A stretch of DNA of 64,000 nt, from contig CBDVDM010000005.1 of the NCBI GenBank assembly GCA_965372745.1, positions 1 to 64,000 of the forward strand, given 5' to 3'. The notes under the pieces were generated by a model. The model worked only from the letters and a program-made list of their open reading frames with translations, did not search any database and was not told where the DNA came from. Numbering within the stretch: the first letter of the stretch is position 1; the number at the start of each line of letters is the position of its first letter. The position numbers were made by a program, and so were the translations under genes. This DNA is from VRUG01 sp965372745 (GTDB taxonomy: Bacteria > Planctomycetota > Phycisphaerae > Sedimentisphaerales > Anaerobacaceae). Of the stretch, positions 45,848-53,233 are shown piece by piece.

Positions 45848-46912
45848 TCAATCATTAATTTGTGTGTTCTCAAGGCTCTTTTCAGTACCTTTGTTCTCTT
45901 GTATTTCTTCTCTATCCTTGGTCGTTTGCTTGCTTTTCGGTGGTAACTCTGAAACAGGTATCGAGGAAGACAGCCTGGTTTTGCTTTGAATCTCAGTTGT
46001 AATTTCAGTCGTTGACGAAATTTCCTTAATAGCTATCGGAGGCTCTTTTTGATCGTCAACTATTTGGTCTTTTTCAATAATTTTTGTAATCTGCTGTTCC
46101 GCTCTCTCCTGCTTTGTCTCTTCGTGAAGTTCAGCGCCGGCTGCAAGAATCGCCTTTTGAACCGCCTGCTCTGCCGGCTCAACGGTCAACGCCTTAAGAT
46201 AAATAGGTGCCAGCGGTTTTGCCTGCTCGACCCATACAAGCTTTTCACGAATCAGTTCCAAAAGTGCTAAAAACAACCCTATCAACATCACACGATTAGT
46301 TTTCGAACCAAAGACCTTCTCAAAACTCATCGCACCTTCGGTTTGAAGACGATGCAATATTTCTATCTGATACAAATCAATTGGTGTATCATCGCTAATG
46401 TGGCTGATGTCCATAGCCACACCGCCCGTTGCCTCCATTATCGCATCAAACGCCTCAAGTAAATTCCACACGCTTACCTGTTCGAGGTCGACCTCAGGCT
46501 CTGTCTCAGGCTGCAGCTTATCAACAATTGTATTAGGCCTGGGATAACGCATTTTCTGAACAAATGCTACATCGCCAAGAAAATTAGCAGCGTCCTTGAA
46601 CTTCTTATATTCAAGGAGCTGGCGTATAAGCTCGGTTCTGGGGTCCAATAGGTTGTCGTCATCAATTTGGTCAGGGTCAGCCTTAGGCAGCAGCATCGCT
46701 GATTTTATTTGCATCAACGTTGACGCCATCACCAAAAAGTCCCCTGCCAAATCTATATCAAGCTTTTTAAGCAACTCAATATAATGCAGATACTCCTCGG
46801 TTATTTTCGTGAGGGAAATGTCATAAATGTCAACCTCGTCTTTGCGAATCAGATAAAGCAGAAGGTCCATCGGACCCGAAAAGATATCAAGATTTACGCG
46901 ATAACCACTCAT
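45848..46912 (-). CDS. scpA: Segregation and condensation protein A
   Basis: A 354-residue kleisin that bridges SMC heads. N-terminal family block: NLDIFSGPMDLLLYLIRKDE and VDIYDISLTKITEEYLHYI, then LAGDFLVMASTLMQIKSAML; the middle winged-helix part contains SFEKVFGSKTNRVMLIGLFL ALLEL. The C-terminal 110 residues are a Lys/Glu/Thr-rich extension beyond the usual ScpA end. ATG 46912 fits the family N-terminus; its upstream side is repeat copy 2, 2 bp away, leaving no good Shine-Dalgarno. Confidence 0.92.
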   Translation of the reverse strand: MSGYRVNLDIFSGPMDLLLYLIRKDEVDIYDISLTKITEEYLHYIELLKKLDIDLAGDFLVMASTLMQIKSAMLLPKADPDQIDDDNLLDPRTELIRQLLEYKKFKDAANFLGDVAFVQKMRYPRPNTIVDKLQPETEPEVDLEQVSVWNLLEAFDAIMEATGGVAMDISHISDDTPIDLYQIEILHRLQTEGAMSFEKVFGSKTNRVMLIGLFLALLELIREKLVWVEQAKPLAPIYLKALTVEPAEQAVQKAILAAGAELHEETKQERAEQQITKIIEKDQIVDDQKEPPIAIKEISSTTEITTEIQSKTRLSSSIPVSELPPKSKQTTKDREEIQENKGTEKSLENTQIND

Positions 46913-46914
46913 TA

Positions 46915-47012
46915 TACCAATTCCGATTAACAATTACGCTCTAATACGCGTGTAAGAATCTTTATACAAACAATAATCCCTAAACGCGCATTTTATTACC
47001 CTAAAGGGTATT
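46915..47012 (+). repeat. Dispersed intergenic repeat, copy 2
   Basis: TACCAATTCCGATTA ... ACGCGCATTTTATTACCCTA ending AAGGGTATTA. Full-length match to copy 1 (23836-23939) with small indels, the last 39 bases identical. It fills the gap between trpS and scpA and ends immediately before the scpA start codon. Confidence 0.85.
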
Positions 47013-47077
47013 ACTCACCCTTTTTATTTTGCGAGACTCACTTACAAACTGTGCAATGGTTACAAAGTTATTTGACA

Positions 47078-48046
47078 TTATAAAGCTCCGAGTCCGACGG
47101 CCTGCTTTGCCCTTTTTAGCGTTTTTGTAGCAACTTTTTTTGCTTTTTCTGCACCGTCGGCAAGGATTTTTTTTACATAATCGATATCCTTTGCTAATTC
47201 CGCTCTTTTTTCTCTATACGGCTTGAAATATTCTATTAACAGTTCTGCAAGTCGTTTTTTAGCATCGCCATATCCCATTCCGCCATTTCGGTATCGGTTT
47301 TCCCATTCAGCTATCTCCTGCTCAGAAGCGAGAAGTTTCAATAACGCAAAAACATTACACTTGTCCGGGTCTTTCGGCTCTTCCACCGATGTTGAATCGG
47401 TAACAATTCGCATGATTTTCTTTTTGGCGGTTTTTTCCGATTCAAAAATCTCTATGGTGTTATCGTAGCTCTTACTCATCTTCCTGCCGTCTATTCCAGG
47501 AATAATGGCTACTGATTTAATGATATGTTCGTTCGGCAAAACAAATGTTTCGCCATATATATTATTAAAATACCCAGCTATGTCTCTTGTGACCTCGATG
47601 TGCTGCTTCTGGTCGGCTCCTACGGGGACAAGATTGCTGTCAAAAATAAGTATGTCTGCAGCCTGTAGGACGGGATATGCAAAAAGGCCATGATTGGGGC
47701 TGATTCCCTGGGCGACTTTGTCTTTGTAGGTGGTACATCGCTGCAGCAATCCCATCGGTGTAACACATGATAAAAGCCACGCTAACTCGGTGACCTGGGG
47801 CATATCGGATTGTCGCCAAAGGACGGTTTTTTCTGTGTCAAGGCCGAGAGCGAGATAATCCAGTGCTACATCGAGTGTATTGCGTGCAATTTCTTTAGCA
47901 GATGGGCCGCTGGTAAGAGCATGGTAATCGGCAATAAAATAAAAACCATCATTCTCAGCTTGAAGCTGTAAGTGCTGGCGCATTGCACCAAAGTAGTTTC
48001 CTATATGTGGCCGCCCGGACGGCTGTATACCTGATAATACCCGCAA
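47078..48046 (-). CDS. trpS: Tryptophanyl-tRNA synthetase
   Basis: A 322-residue class I synthetase: RVLSGIQPSGRPHIGNYFGA (HIGH-type motif GRPHIGN), FADYHAL-type block FIADYHALT, and the KMSKS loop GRKMSKSYDNTI. The start is TTG at 48046: AGGAG at 48055-48059 sits 8 nt upstream; the longer ORF from 48100 runs through this Shine-Dalgarno and adds 18 non-family residues. It is divergent from the hydrogenase operon. Confidence 0.94.
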   Translation of the reverse strand: MRVLSGIQPSGRPHIGNYFGAMRQHLQLQAENDGFYFIADYHALTSGPSAKEIARNTLDVALDYLALGLDTEKTVLWRQSDMPQVTELAWLLSCVTPMGLLQRCTTYKDKVAQGISPNHGLFAYPVLQAADILIFDSNLVPVGADQKQHIEVTRDIAGYFNNIYGETFVLPNEHIIKSVAIIPGIDGRKMSKSYDNTIEIFESEKTAKKKIMRIVTDSTSVEEPKDPDKCNVFALLKLLASEQEIAEWENRYRNGGMGYGDAKKRLAELLIEYFKPYREKRAELAKDIDYVKKILADGAEKAKKVATKTLKRAKQAVGLGAL

Positions 48047-48239
48047 AATTCGTACTCCTGCAATATCCCAAATATAAAAATTTCCACTTGTTTCACGCAA
48101 AACTAACGATAATATTCGTATTTGTCAAGGATTTTGGCCATGCTGTACCTTTTAGCTTTCGATTAAGCTGATATATTCACTAATTACAAAGACTATGGCA
48201 GAAAGCTGCCTGTATTATAAAAAAACATGGATTATTTAC

Positions 48240-48267
48240 TTGATTGATTTTCAGGTTTTTGTATAAT
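48240..48267 (+). promoter_or_regulatory. Promoter of the hydrogenase operon
   Basis: TTGATT (48240-48245), 16-bp spacer, TATAAT (48262-48267); predicted start near 48274, leaving a leader of about 86 nt before hydB. Confidence 0.65.
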
Positions 48268-48272
48268 TTTTG

Positions 48273-48300
48273 GTTTGTGATTGTGAACACAAGCACAAAC
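48273..48300. promoter_or_regulatory. Nested palindrome, candidate redox operator
   Basis: Arms GTTTGTG (48273) and CACAAAC (48294) enclose TTGTG (48281) and CACAA (48288). Each TTGTG lies 8 bp from a CACAA, giving two overlapping 18-bp sites with the arm and spacing geometry of Rex operators (TTGTGAA N4 TTCACAA), though the inner flanking bases differ. It covers the predicted transcription start of the hydrogenase genes, a repressor position. Confidence 0.6.
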
Positions 48301-48359
48301 TAAAAAGCGGCGTATTATATGATTTAAAAATTTAAGACCTCTCTGGGATAAGACTAAAA

Positions 48360-49394
48360 ATGGGCATTAAAAAACTTGGAAAAGACGATTTTAACAGTTT
48401 CGTTGACAGCCTTATTGAAAACAACAAGGTCATTGGCGTACAGGCCAAAGGCGACAAGTTTGATTTTGCTCCTCTCGCTTCGCCGCAGCAGCTCAGGCTC
48501 GATTATGATGTTACACTTCAACCACCAAAAAAGTACTTTCAGCCCCCTGTCGAAACACTTATAACCTTCGACAAAACAGGCAATTGCAAGTCCGTCTGCG
48601 ATTGTGAACCTTTTATCTTAATCGGTGTCCACCCGTATGACATGATTGCGATAAATCAGATGGACCAGATTTTTGCCCAGGACAACGTCGATGTCCATTA
48701 CTTCGCAAGACGCAAAAACGCGACTATAATCGCCTGTGATGTCGTTACAGCTTCTGAAAATGTGTTTGCATCTTCCATGGGTACTGCTACCGTAAAAGAT
48801 GGCTTCGATATACTTCTAACTGATATTGGTGATAGCTATATCGTTGAAGCAGCTACTGAGAAAGGCGAGCAACTCGTTAAAATCGCTGATAAAGCCACTG
48901 AACCGACAGAAGATGATTTACAAAAACGCCGGCAGCTCTGGCAAAATAACGAGAAAGAATTAAATAAACATCCGTTAAAATGCTCGCCGCAGCAACTACC
49001 GCAACTTCTCGAAAACGCATATGACCACGAGGTCTGGGAAGAAAAAGCAAAAACCTGTTTCTCCTGCGGTTCGTGCAACCAGGTCTGCCCAACATGCTAC
49101 TGCTTTAACGTTTGTGATGATGTCAACTGGGACCTGCAATCCGGAAAACGAGATAGAGTATGGGATGGCTGTTTACTGGACGGATTTACAAAAGTTGCCG
49201 GTGACCACGAATTCAGAAAAAACCGTGCTGACCGGTTCAGACATCGACTTTATAGAAAAGCGAAATACGTACCGGCGAAAATACAGGGCCAAATCGCCTG
49301 TGTCGGCTGTGGAAGATGTATAAACGCATGCCTGCCAGATATCGCCAACCCCGTTGACATTTACAACAGATTACTCGAGGATATCAGCGTGTGA
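48360..49394 (+). CDS. hydB: [NiFe] hydrogenase beta subunit (4Fe-4S protein)
   Basis: A 344-residue iron-sulfur subunit of the sulfhydrogenase (group 3b) type. Two ferredoxin-like cysteine clusters are visible: CFSCGSCNQVCPTCYCFNVC (about residues 232-251) and CVGCGRCINACLPDI (about 318-332); FILIGVHPYDMIAINQMDQI is a further family block. It passes electrons between the small subunit and the flavin subunit. First of the order beta-gamma-delta-alpha-protease. Only a weak Shine-Dalgarno (GGGATAAG) precedes it. Confidence 0.9.
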   Translation: MGIKKLGKDDFNSFVDSLIENNKVIGVQAKGDKFDFAPLASPQQLRLDYDVTLQPPKKYFQPPVETLITFDKTGNCKSVCDCEPFILIGVHPYDMIAINQMDQIFAQDNVDVHYFARRKNATIIACDVVTASENVFASSMGTATVKDGFDILLTDIGDSYIVEAATEKGEQLVKIADKATEPTEDDLQKRRQLWQNNEKELNKHPLKCSPQQLPQLLENAYDHEVWEEKAKTCFSCGSCNQVCPTCYCFNVCDDVNWDLQSGKRDRVWDGCLLDGFTKVAGDHEFRKNRADRFRHRLYRKAKYVPAKIQGQIACVGCGRCINACLPDIANPVDIYNRLLEDISV

Positions 49395-49441
49395 TTGCTT
49401 ACAGCAGGAACCTTGTAATATAAATAGAAGGAGAATCATTA

Positions 49442-50281
49442 ATGTGTGATTGTTGTGTTGCAGAAGAAGATATTTACCTGCCGCAATTGGCTACGGTTAA
49501 CAAAACCGACCTGATGAATGCAACAGAAATGTATCTGCATATCTCCATGGACGAAGTGTTTCTAAATTATGTTCCCGGTCAGTTCGTAGAAGTCTCTATG
49601 CCCGGTCTCGGCGAAGCCCCTATCTCCATATCGTCGTCACCTACACAGGATGATGGTTTTGAACTTGTCGTTCGCAAAGTCGGAAATGTGACAAACAAAA
49701 TCCATCAGCTTAAACCCGGTGACAAAATTGGCATAAGAGGACCATACGGAGACGGCAGTTATCCTATTGAAGATGCTAAAGGAAAAGACCTTGTCTTTAT
49801 CTGCGGCGGTATAGGCCTTATTCCTCAGCGTTCTTTTATAAACTATGTTCGAGACAACCGTGATGATTACGGCCAGGTTTCTGTCCTGATTGGTACAAAA
49901 AAACTTGACCATCGCTTTTTCCACGACGAGCTGCAGCAATGGCAAAAAGCCGAAGACATCAACTTGATTGAAACTATCGATGTTGCTGATAAAAACTGGA
50001 AGGGTAATGTCGGCGTAGTTACTACCCTGATTCCAGAGATTAAATCAGATTTTGCGGATTCGCTGTTCTTTGTTTGCGGCCCGCCTATTATGTATAAATT
50101 TGTCTTAATGTCTCTGGCTGAAAAAAATGTACCTAAGGACAACATATTCCTGAATCTCGAAAGAAAAATGAAGTGCGGTGTCGGCAAGTGCGGCCATTGC
50201 CAGATGAATGATAAATATGTGTGCATGGACGGCCCGGTCTTCCGCTACTCCGATTTGAAAAACGTTCCGGAGGCTATATAA
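49442..50281 (+). CDS. hydG: [NiFe] hydrogenase gamma subunit (FAD/NAD(P)-binding)
   Basis: A 279-residue ferredoxin-NADP reductase-type subunit: YVPGQFVEVSMPGLGEAPIS (flavin site), FICGGIGLIPQRSFINYV (nucleotide site), FFVCGPPIMYKFVL, and C-terminal [2Fe-2S] cysteines KMKCGVGKCGHCQMNDKYVC. It exchanges hydride with NAD(P)H. AAGGAG 8 nt before the ATG. The name follows Pyrococcus sulfhydrogenase and is not the [FeFe] maturase of the same symbol. Confidence 0.92.
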   Translation: MCDCCVAEEDIYLPQLATVNKTDLMNATEMYLHISMDEVFLNYVPGQFVEVSMPGLGEAPISISSSPTQDDGFELVVRKVGNVTNKIHQLKPGDKIGIRGPYGDGSYPIEDAKGKDLVFICGGIGLIPQRSFINYVRDNRDDYGQVSVLIGTKKLDHRFFHDELQQWQKAEDINLIETIDVADKNWKGNVGVVTTLIPEIKSDFADSLFFVCGPPIMYKFVLMSLAEKNVPKDNIFLNLERKMKCGVGKCGHCQMNDKYVCMDGPVFRYSDLKNVPEAI

Positions 50282-50282
50282 A

Positions 50283-51029
50283 ATGTCAAAACCAAGAATT
50301 GCTATTTTTGATTTCGCCTGCTGTGAAGGTTGTCAGCTGCAAATTGTAAATCTTGAAGAGGAAATTCTCGACCTGCTCGGAGTTGCTGATGTTGTCGAAT
50401 GGCGCGAAGCCATAAGCGACCAGAGCGACAAGTATGATATCGCTATTATCGAAGGCTCGATAACAAGGCCTGAAGATGAAGAGCGTATAAAGAAAATCAG
50501 GGAAAAAGCCGGTGTCCTTATTGCACTCGGAGCGTGTGCAACTACAGGTGGTATCAATAAACTTAAAAACAACTTCAAGCTAAACGATGTAAAACAGTAT
50601 GTCTACGCTGACAATGCTGACATGCCTCACCTTGATACCGCTGCTACAAAAGCTGTCGACGAAGTTGTGAAGGTCGATTTTAAGGTTCACGGCTGCCCAA
50701 TAGATAGAAGCGAATTTACTTATATCGTCCGTTCCCTGCTTTTGGGCAAAACACCTGAAATACCCGATTATCCCGTTTGTGTTGAATGCAAGGCAAAGGG
50801 AAATCCCTGCCTTTGGGAAGATGGACAGGTATGTCTTGGCCCGGTCGTAAGAGCCGGCTGCGGAGCAAGATGCCCTTCCTCAGGCTTTAGATGTTTTGGA
50901 TGTCGCGGCTATGTAGACAACCCTAACGTCGATGCCGCTAAAGAAGTTATCAATAAATACGGACTTGACGTCGACGACTTGAAAACAAAAATGGTTCTAT
51001 TCGGAAGCACACAGGAGCCCACAATATGA
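50283..51029 (+). CDS. hydD: [NiFe] hydrogenase small (delta) subunit
   Basis: A 248-residue small subunit of NADH-ubiquinone oxidoreductase 20-kDa type. The proximal [4Fe-4S] ligands are seen in DFACCEGCQLQIVNLEEE, LIALGACATTGGINKL and HGCPIDRSEF; a second cysteine-rich end (CVECKAKGNPCLW, CLGPVVRAGCGARCPSSGF) adds clusters, as in group 3 enzymes. GGAGG is 9 nt upstream of the ATG. Overlaps hydA by 4 bp (ATGA). Confidence 0.93.
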   Translation: MSKPRIAIFDFACCEGCQLQIVNLEEEILDLLGVADVVEWREAISDQSDKYDIAIIEGSITRPEDEERIKKIREKAGVLIALGACATTGGINKLKNNFKLNDVKQYVYADNADMPHLDTAATKAVDEVVKVDFKVHGCPIDRSEFTYIVRSLLLGKTPEIPDYPVCVECKAKGNPCLWEDGQVCLGPVVRAGCGARCPSSGFRCFGCRGYVDNPNVDAAKEVINKYGLDVDDLKTKMVLFGSTQEPTI

Positions 51030-52324
51030 GCACTTCCTTAAACATTAACGTAACGCACATGACTCGTGTTGAGGGTCACGGAAACATCATCGTTAATGCA
51101 AAAGACGGCACCATCGAGAAAATTCAGTGGCAGGTACCTGAAGCGCCACGCTTCTTCGAGGCGATGGTACGCGGCAGAAGCTATGAAGACATTCAGGTAA
51201 TCGTCAGCAGAATCTGCGGCATCTGTTCAATCTCACATTCGCTCGTTGCCACAAAAGCTGTCGAAGATGCCCTCGATATCGAAGTTTCCGAGCAGACCGA
51301 CTTAATTCGTTTGCTTTTACATTATTCAGAACAACTTCAAAGCCACGTCCTTCATATTGGATACCTGGCTGTTCCGGATTTCTTCGGTGCTACCTCCGTT
51401 GTCCCGCTGGTACCGGTTGCTACCGATGCGGTAAAAACCATCATAAAAGCCCATCGTGTTGCCAATCAATGGTCGGATTTAATTGGCGGAAGAACTACTC
51501 ACCCGGTAACCATAAAACCGGGCGGTTTTACCGCTATCCCAACTGAACAACAGCTCAAAGACCTGCAAATAACATTAACAGAGACATTAACAGACCTCGG
51601 CGCAATTGCAGAAGTGATTTTAAGCGTCGCCGATAAAATTCCAGCCTTCGAACGTGAAACAGAATACGTTTCATTAAAAGATACCCAAAGATATTCATTT
51701 TATCATGGCGATATAGCTTCAACAGATGACCATACTGCTGCTGTTAGTGATTGGCAAAAAGTCGCTAATGAGTATGTAGTCGAACAATCCACCGCCAAGT
51801 GGGCAAAATGGCACCGCGACTCCTATGCTGCCGGCGCTCTTGCAAGGTTCAATAACAACGCCGACCAGCTTACCGATGCTGCGAAATCCGTTGCCAAAAA
51901 GTTCGGTTTGGAAAAAGGGTGCTGCAACCCATATATGAATACAATCGCCCAGTTGGTGGAATGTGTTTATGTGGTTGAAACAGGTATTGAGGTAATTGAC
52001 CAACTGCTTACAAAAGGTCTGGTTAATGAAAAAGTAAAAACCAAACCCAAAGCAGGAAAGGGAAACGGAGCTGTTGAGGCTCCGCGCGGAATCCTGTTCC
52101 ATCAATATGAGTTTGACAGTAAGGGTAACTGCATTGCTGCGGATATGTGCATACCAACTAATCAGAATCATGCCAATATCCAGAAAGACTTTGAAAAACT
52201 CGTACCTGAAATTATTGATGAGGGCGAAGATGCCGTCAGGCAAAAACTCGAAATGCTTGTTCGCTCATACGACCCGTGTATTTCATGCTCAACACATATG
52301 CTTGATGTGAAATTTGTCAAATAA
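51026..52324 (+). CDS. hydA: [NiFe] hydrogenase large (alpha) subunit
   Basis: A 432-residue catalytic subunit. Both nickel-ligand motifs are intact: RICGICSISHS (about residues 62-72) and DPCISCSTH near the C-terminus; N-terminal TRVEGHGNIIV is the usual opening. The residues after the last His (MLDVKFVK) form the short C-terminal peptide normally removed by the maturation protease encoded next. The motif form (DPCxSCxTH) suits group 3b bidirectional NAD(P)-linked hydrogenases. AGGAG 8 nt before the ATG. Confidence 0.95.
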   Translation: MSTSLNINVTHMTRVEGHGNIIVNAKDGTIEKIQWQVPEAPRFFEAMVRGRSYEDIQVIVSRICGICSISHSLVATKAVEDALDIEVSEQTDLIRLLLHYSEQLQSHVLHIGYLAVPDFFGATSVVPLVPVATDAVKTIIKAHRVANQWSDLIGGRTTHPVTIKPGGFTAIPTEQQLKDLQITLTETLTDLGAIAEVILSVADKIPAFERETEYVSLKDTQRYSFYHGDIASTDDHTAAVSDWQKVANEYVVEQSTAKWAKWHRDSYAAGALARFNNNADQLTDAAKSVAKKFGLEKGCCNPYMNTIAQLVECVYVVETGIEVIDQLLTKGLVNEKVKTKPKAGKGNGAVEAPRGILFHQYEFDSKGNCIAADMCIPTNQNHANIQKDFEKLVPEIIDEGEDAVRQKLEMLVRSYDPCISCSTHMLDVKFVK

Positions 52325-52328
52325 AACA

Positions 52329-52784
52329 ATGAGAAAAAATACAGTCGTTTTAGGACTTGGAAATCCGCTTATGTCTGACGAAGGCATTGGCGGTTTTCTT
52401 GTTGAAAAGCTGCAAACCCAGGCTGACAATTTTCCTAATGTCGAATTCATCGATGCCGGTACCGGCGGCATGGCCATGCTTCATTTAATTGAAGACAGAA
52501 AAAAAGCTGTTCTTATCGACTGCTCATACATGAACACCGCACCGGGAACAATAAAAAAGTTCACCCCTCAGCAGGTACAGAGCGTAAAAAAACTCATGCA
52601 CTACTCTCTACATGAAGTAGACATTCTGAAAGTTCTTGATATTGTCCGCCAATTAGGCAGCTGTCCCCAACAAATGGTAATCTTTGGCATCGAGCCTTCG
52701 GTAATCGAATTGGGCACAAGCCTAAGCGATATAGTCACTGCTAAGATTGATGACTACATTACTGCTATCACTGAAGAACTGTGA
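52329..52784 (+). CDS. Hydrogenase maturation protease
   Basis: A 151-residue HycI/HyaD-family endopeptidase: VLGLGNPLMSDEGIGGFLVE and FIDAGTGGMAMLHLIEDRKK, with the Glu/Asp nickel ligands expected in this family, and YSLHEVDILKVLDIV. It cleaves the C-terminal peptide of the large subunit after Ni-Fe-CN/CO insertion. ATG 52329 follows the hydA stop by 4 bp. The hypABCDEF cofactor genes are not in the window. Confidence 0.92.
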   Translation: MRKNTVVLGLGNPLMSDEGIGGFLVEKLQTQADNFPNVEFIDAGTGGMAMLHLIEDRKKAVLIDCSYMNTAPGTIKKFTPQQVQSVKKLMHYSLHEVDILKVLDIVRQLGSCPQQMVIFGIEPSVIELGTSLSDIVTAKIDDYITAITEEL

Positions 52785-52797
52785 CAACTCTAAACCG

Positions 52798-53013
52798 CTA
52801 ACCTCTCCCCAGTTTTTTCATGTAGTTTTTGCTCTTGCGAAGGCTCATCCGCGATGCTTTTTTCTTTACCGCGTCAAGACCACGACCAAGCTGTTTCGCT
52901 ACATCCGCTGTGGAGTTATTCCCGAAAAGCTTTCTGAGCAGTTTCAAATCCGCTGATGTCCATGTCCCCTTTTTAACTCTTTTGATCTTTGCTACTTTTT
53001 TTCTCTTTGCCAT
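52798..53013 (-). CDS. Small Myb/SANT-like helix-turn-helix protein
   Basis: A 71-residue, very basic protein: a Lys-rich start, then WTSADLKLLRKLFGNNSTAD and VAKQLGRGLDAVKKKASRM, a helix-turn-helix with the GcrA/Myb-like pattern, and a C-terminal LRKSKNYMKKLGR. Similar small proteins are, as I recall, common in planctomycetes. Probably DNA-binding; targets unknown. It is convergent with the hydrogenase protease gene, 13 bp apart. Confidence 0.75.
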   Translation of the reverse strand: MAKRKKVAKIKRVKKGTWTSADLKLLRKLFGNNSTADVAKQLGRGLDAVKKKASRMSLRKSKNYMKKLGRG

Positions 53014-53199
53014 TTCCGCTCCCTTCCATTAAACGCCGAACCGTTCAATACCAACCTTAATAAAGCAAGGGCTATATCGCTACTAAATACAATCTATGCA
53101 ACATATTTTAGAGTGTCAAGTTTTTTGTGTCTATTTAAGTGACAATTTTTAACCTTTCTGCCACAAATTAACACCCTCTGAATTTGCCAACACAATCGC

Positions 53200-53227
53200 T
53201 TTACAATAAATCCCTTTACGGTATACT
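53200..53227 (+). promoter_or_regulatory. Promoter of metXW giving a leaderless mRNA
   Basis: TTTACA (53200-53205), 16-bp spacer, TATACT (53222-53227). The start codon at 53234 is only 6 nt after the -10 box, so transcription would begin at or next to the ATG; no Shine-Dalgarno exists. Confidence 0.6.
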
Positions 53228-53233
53228 GGAAGT

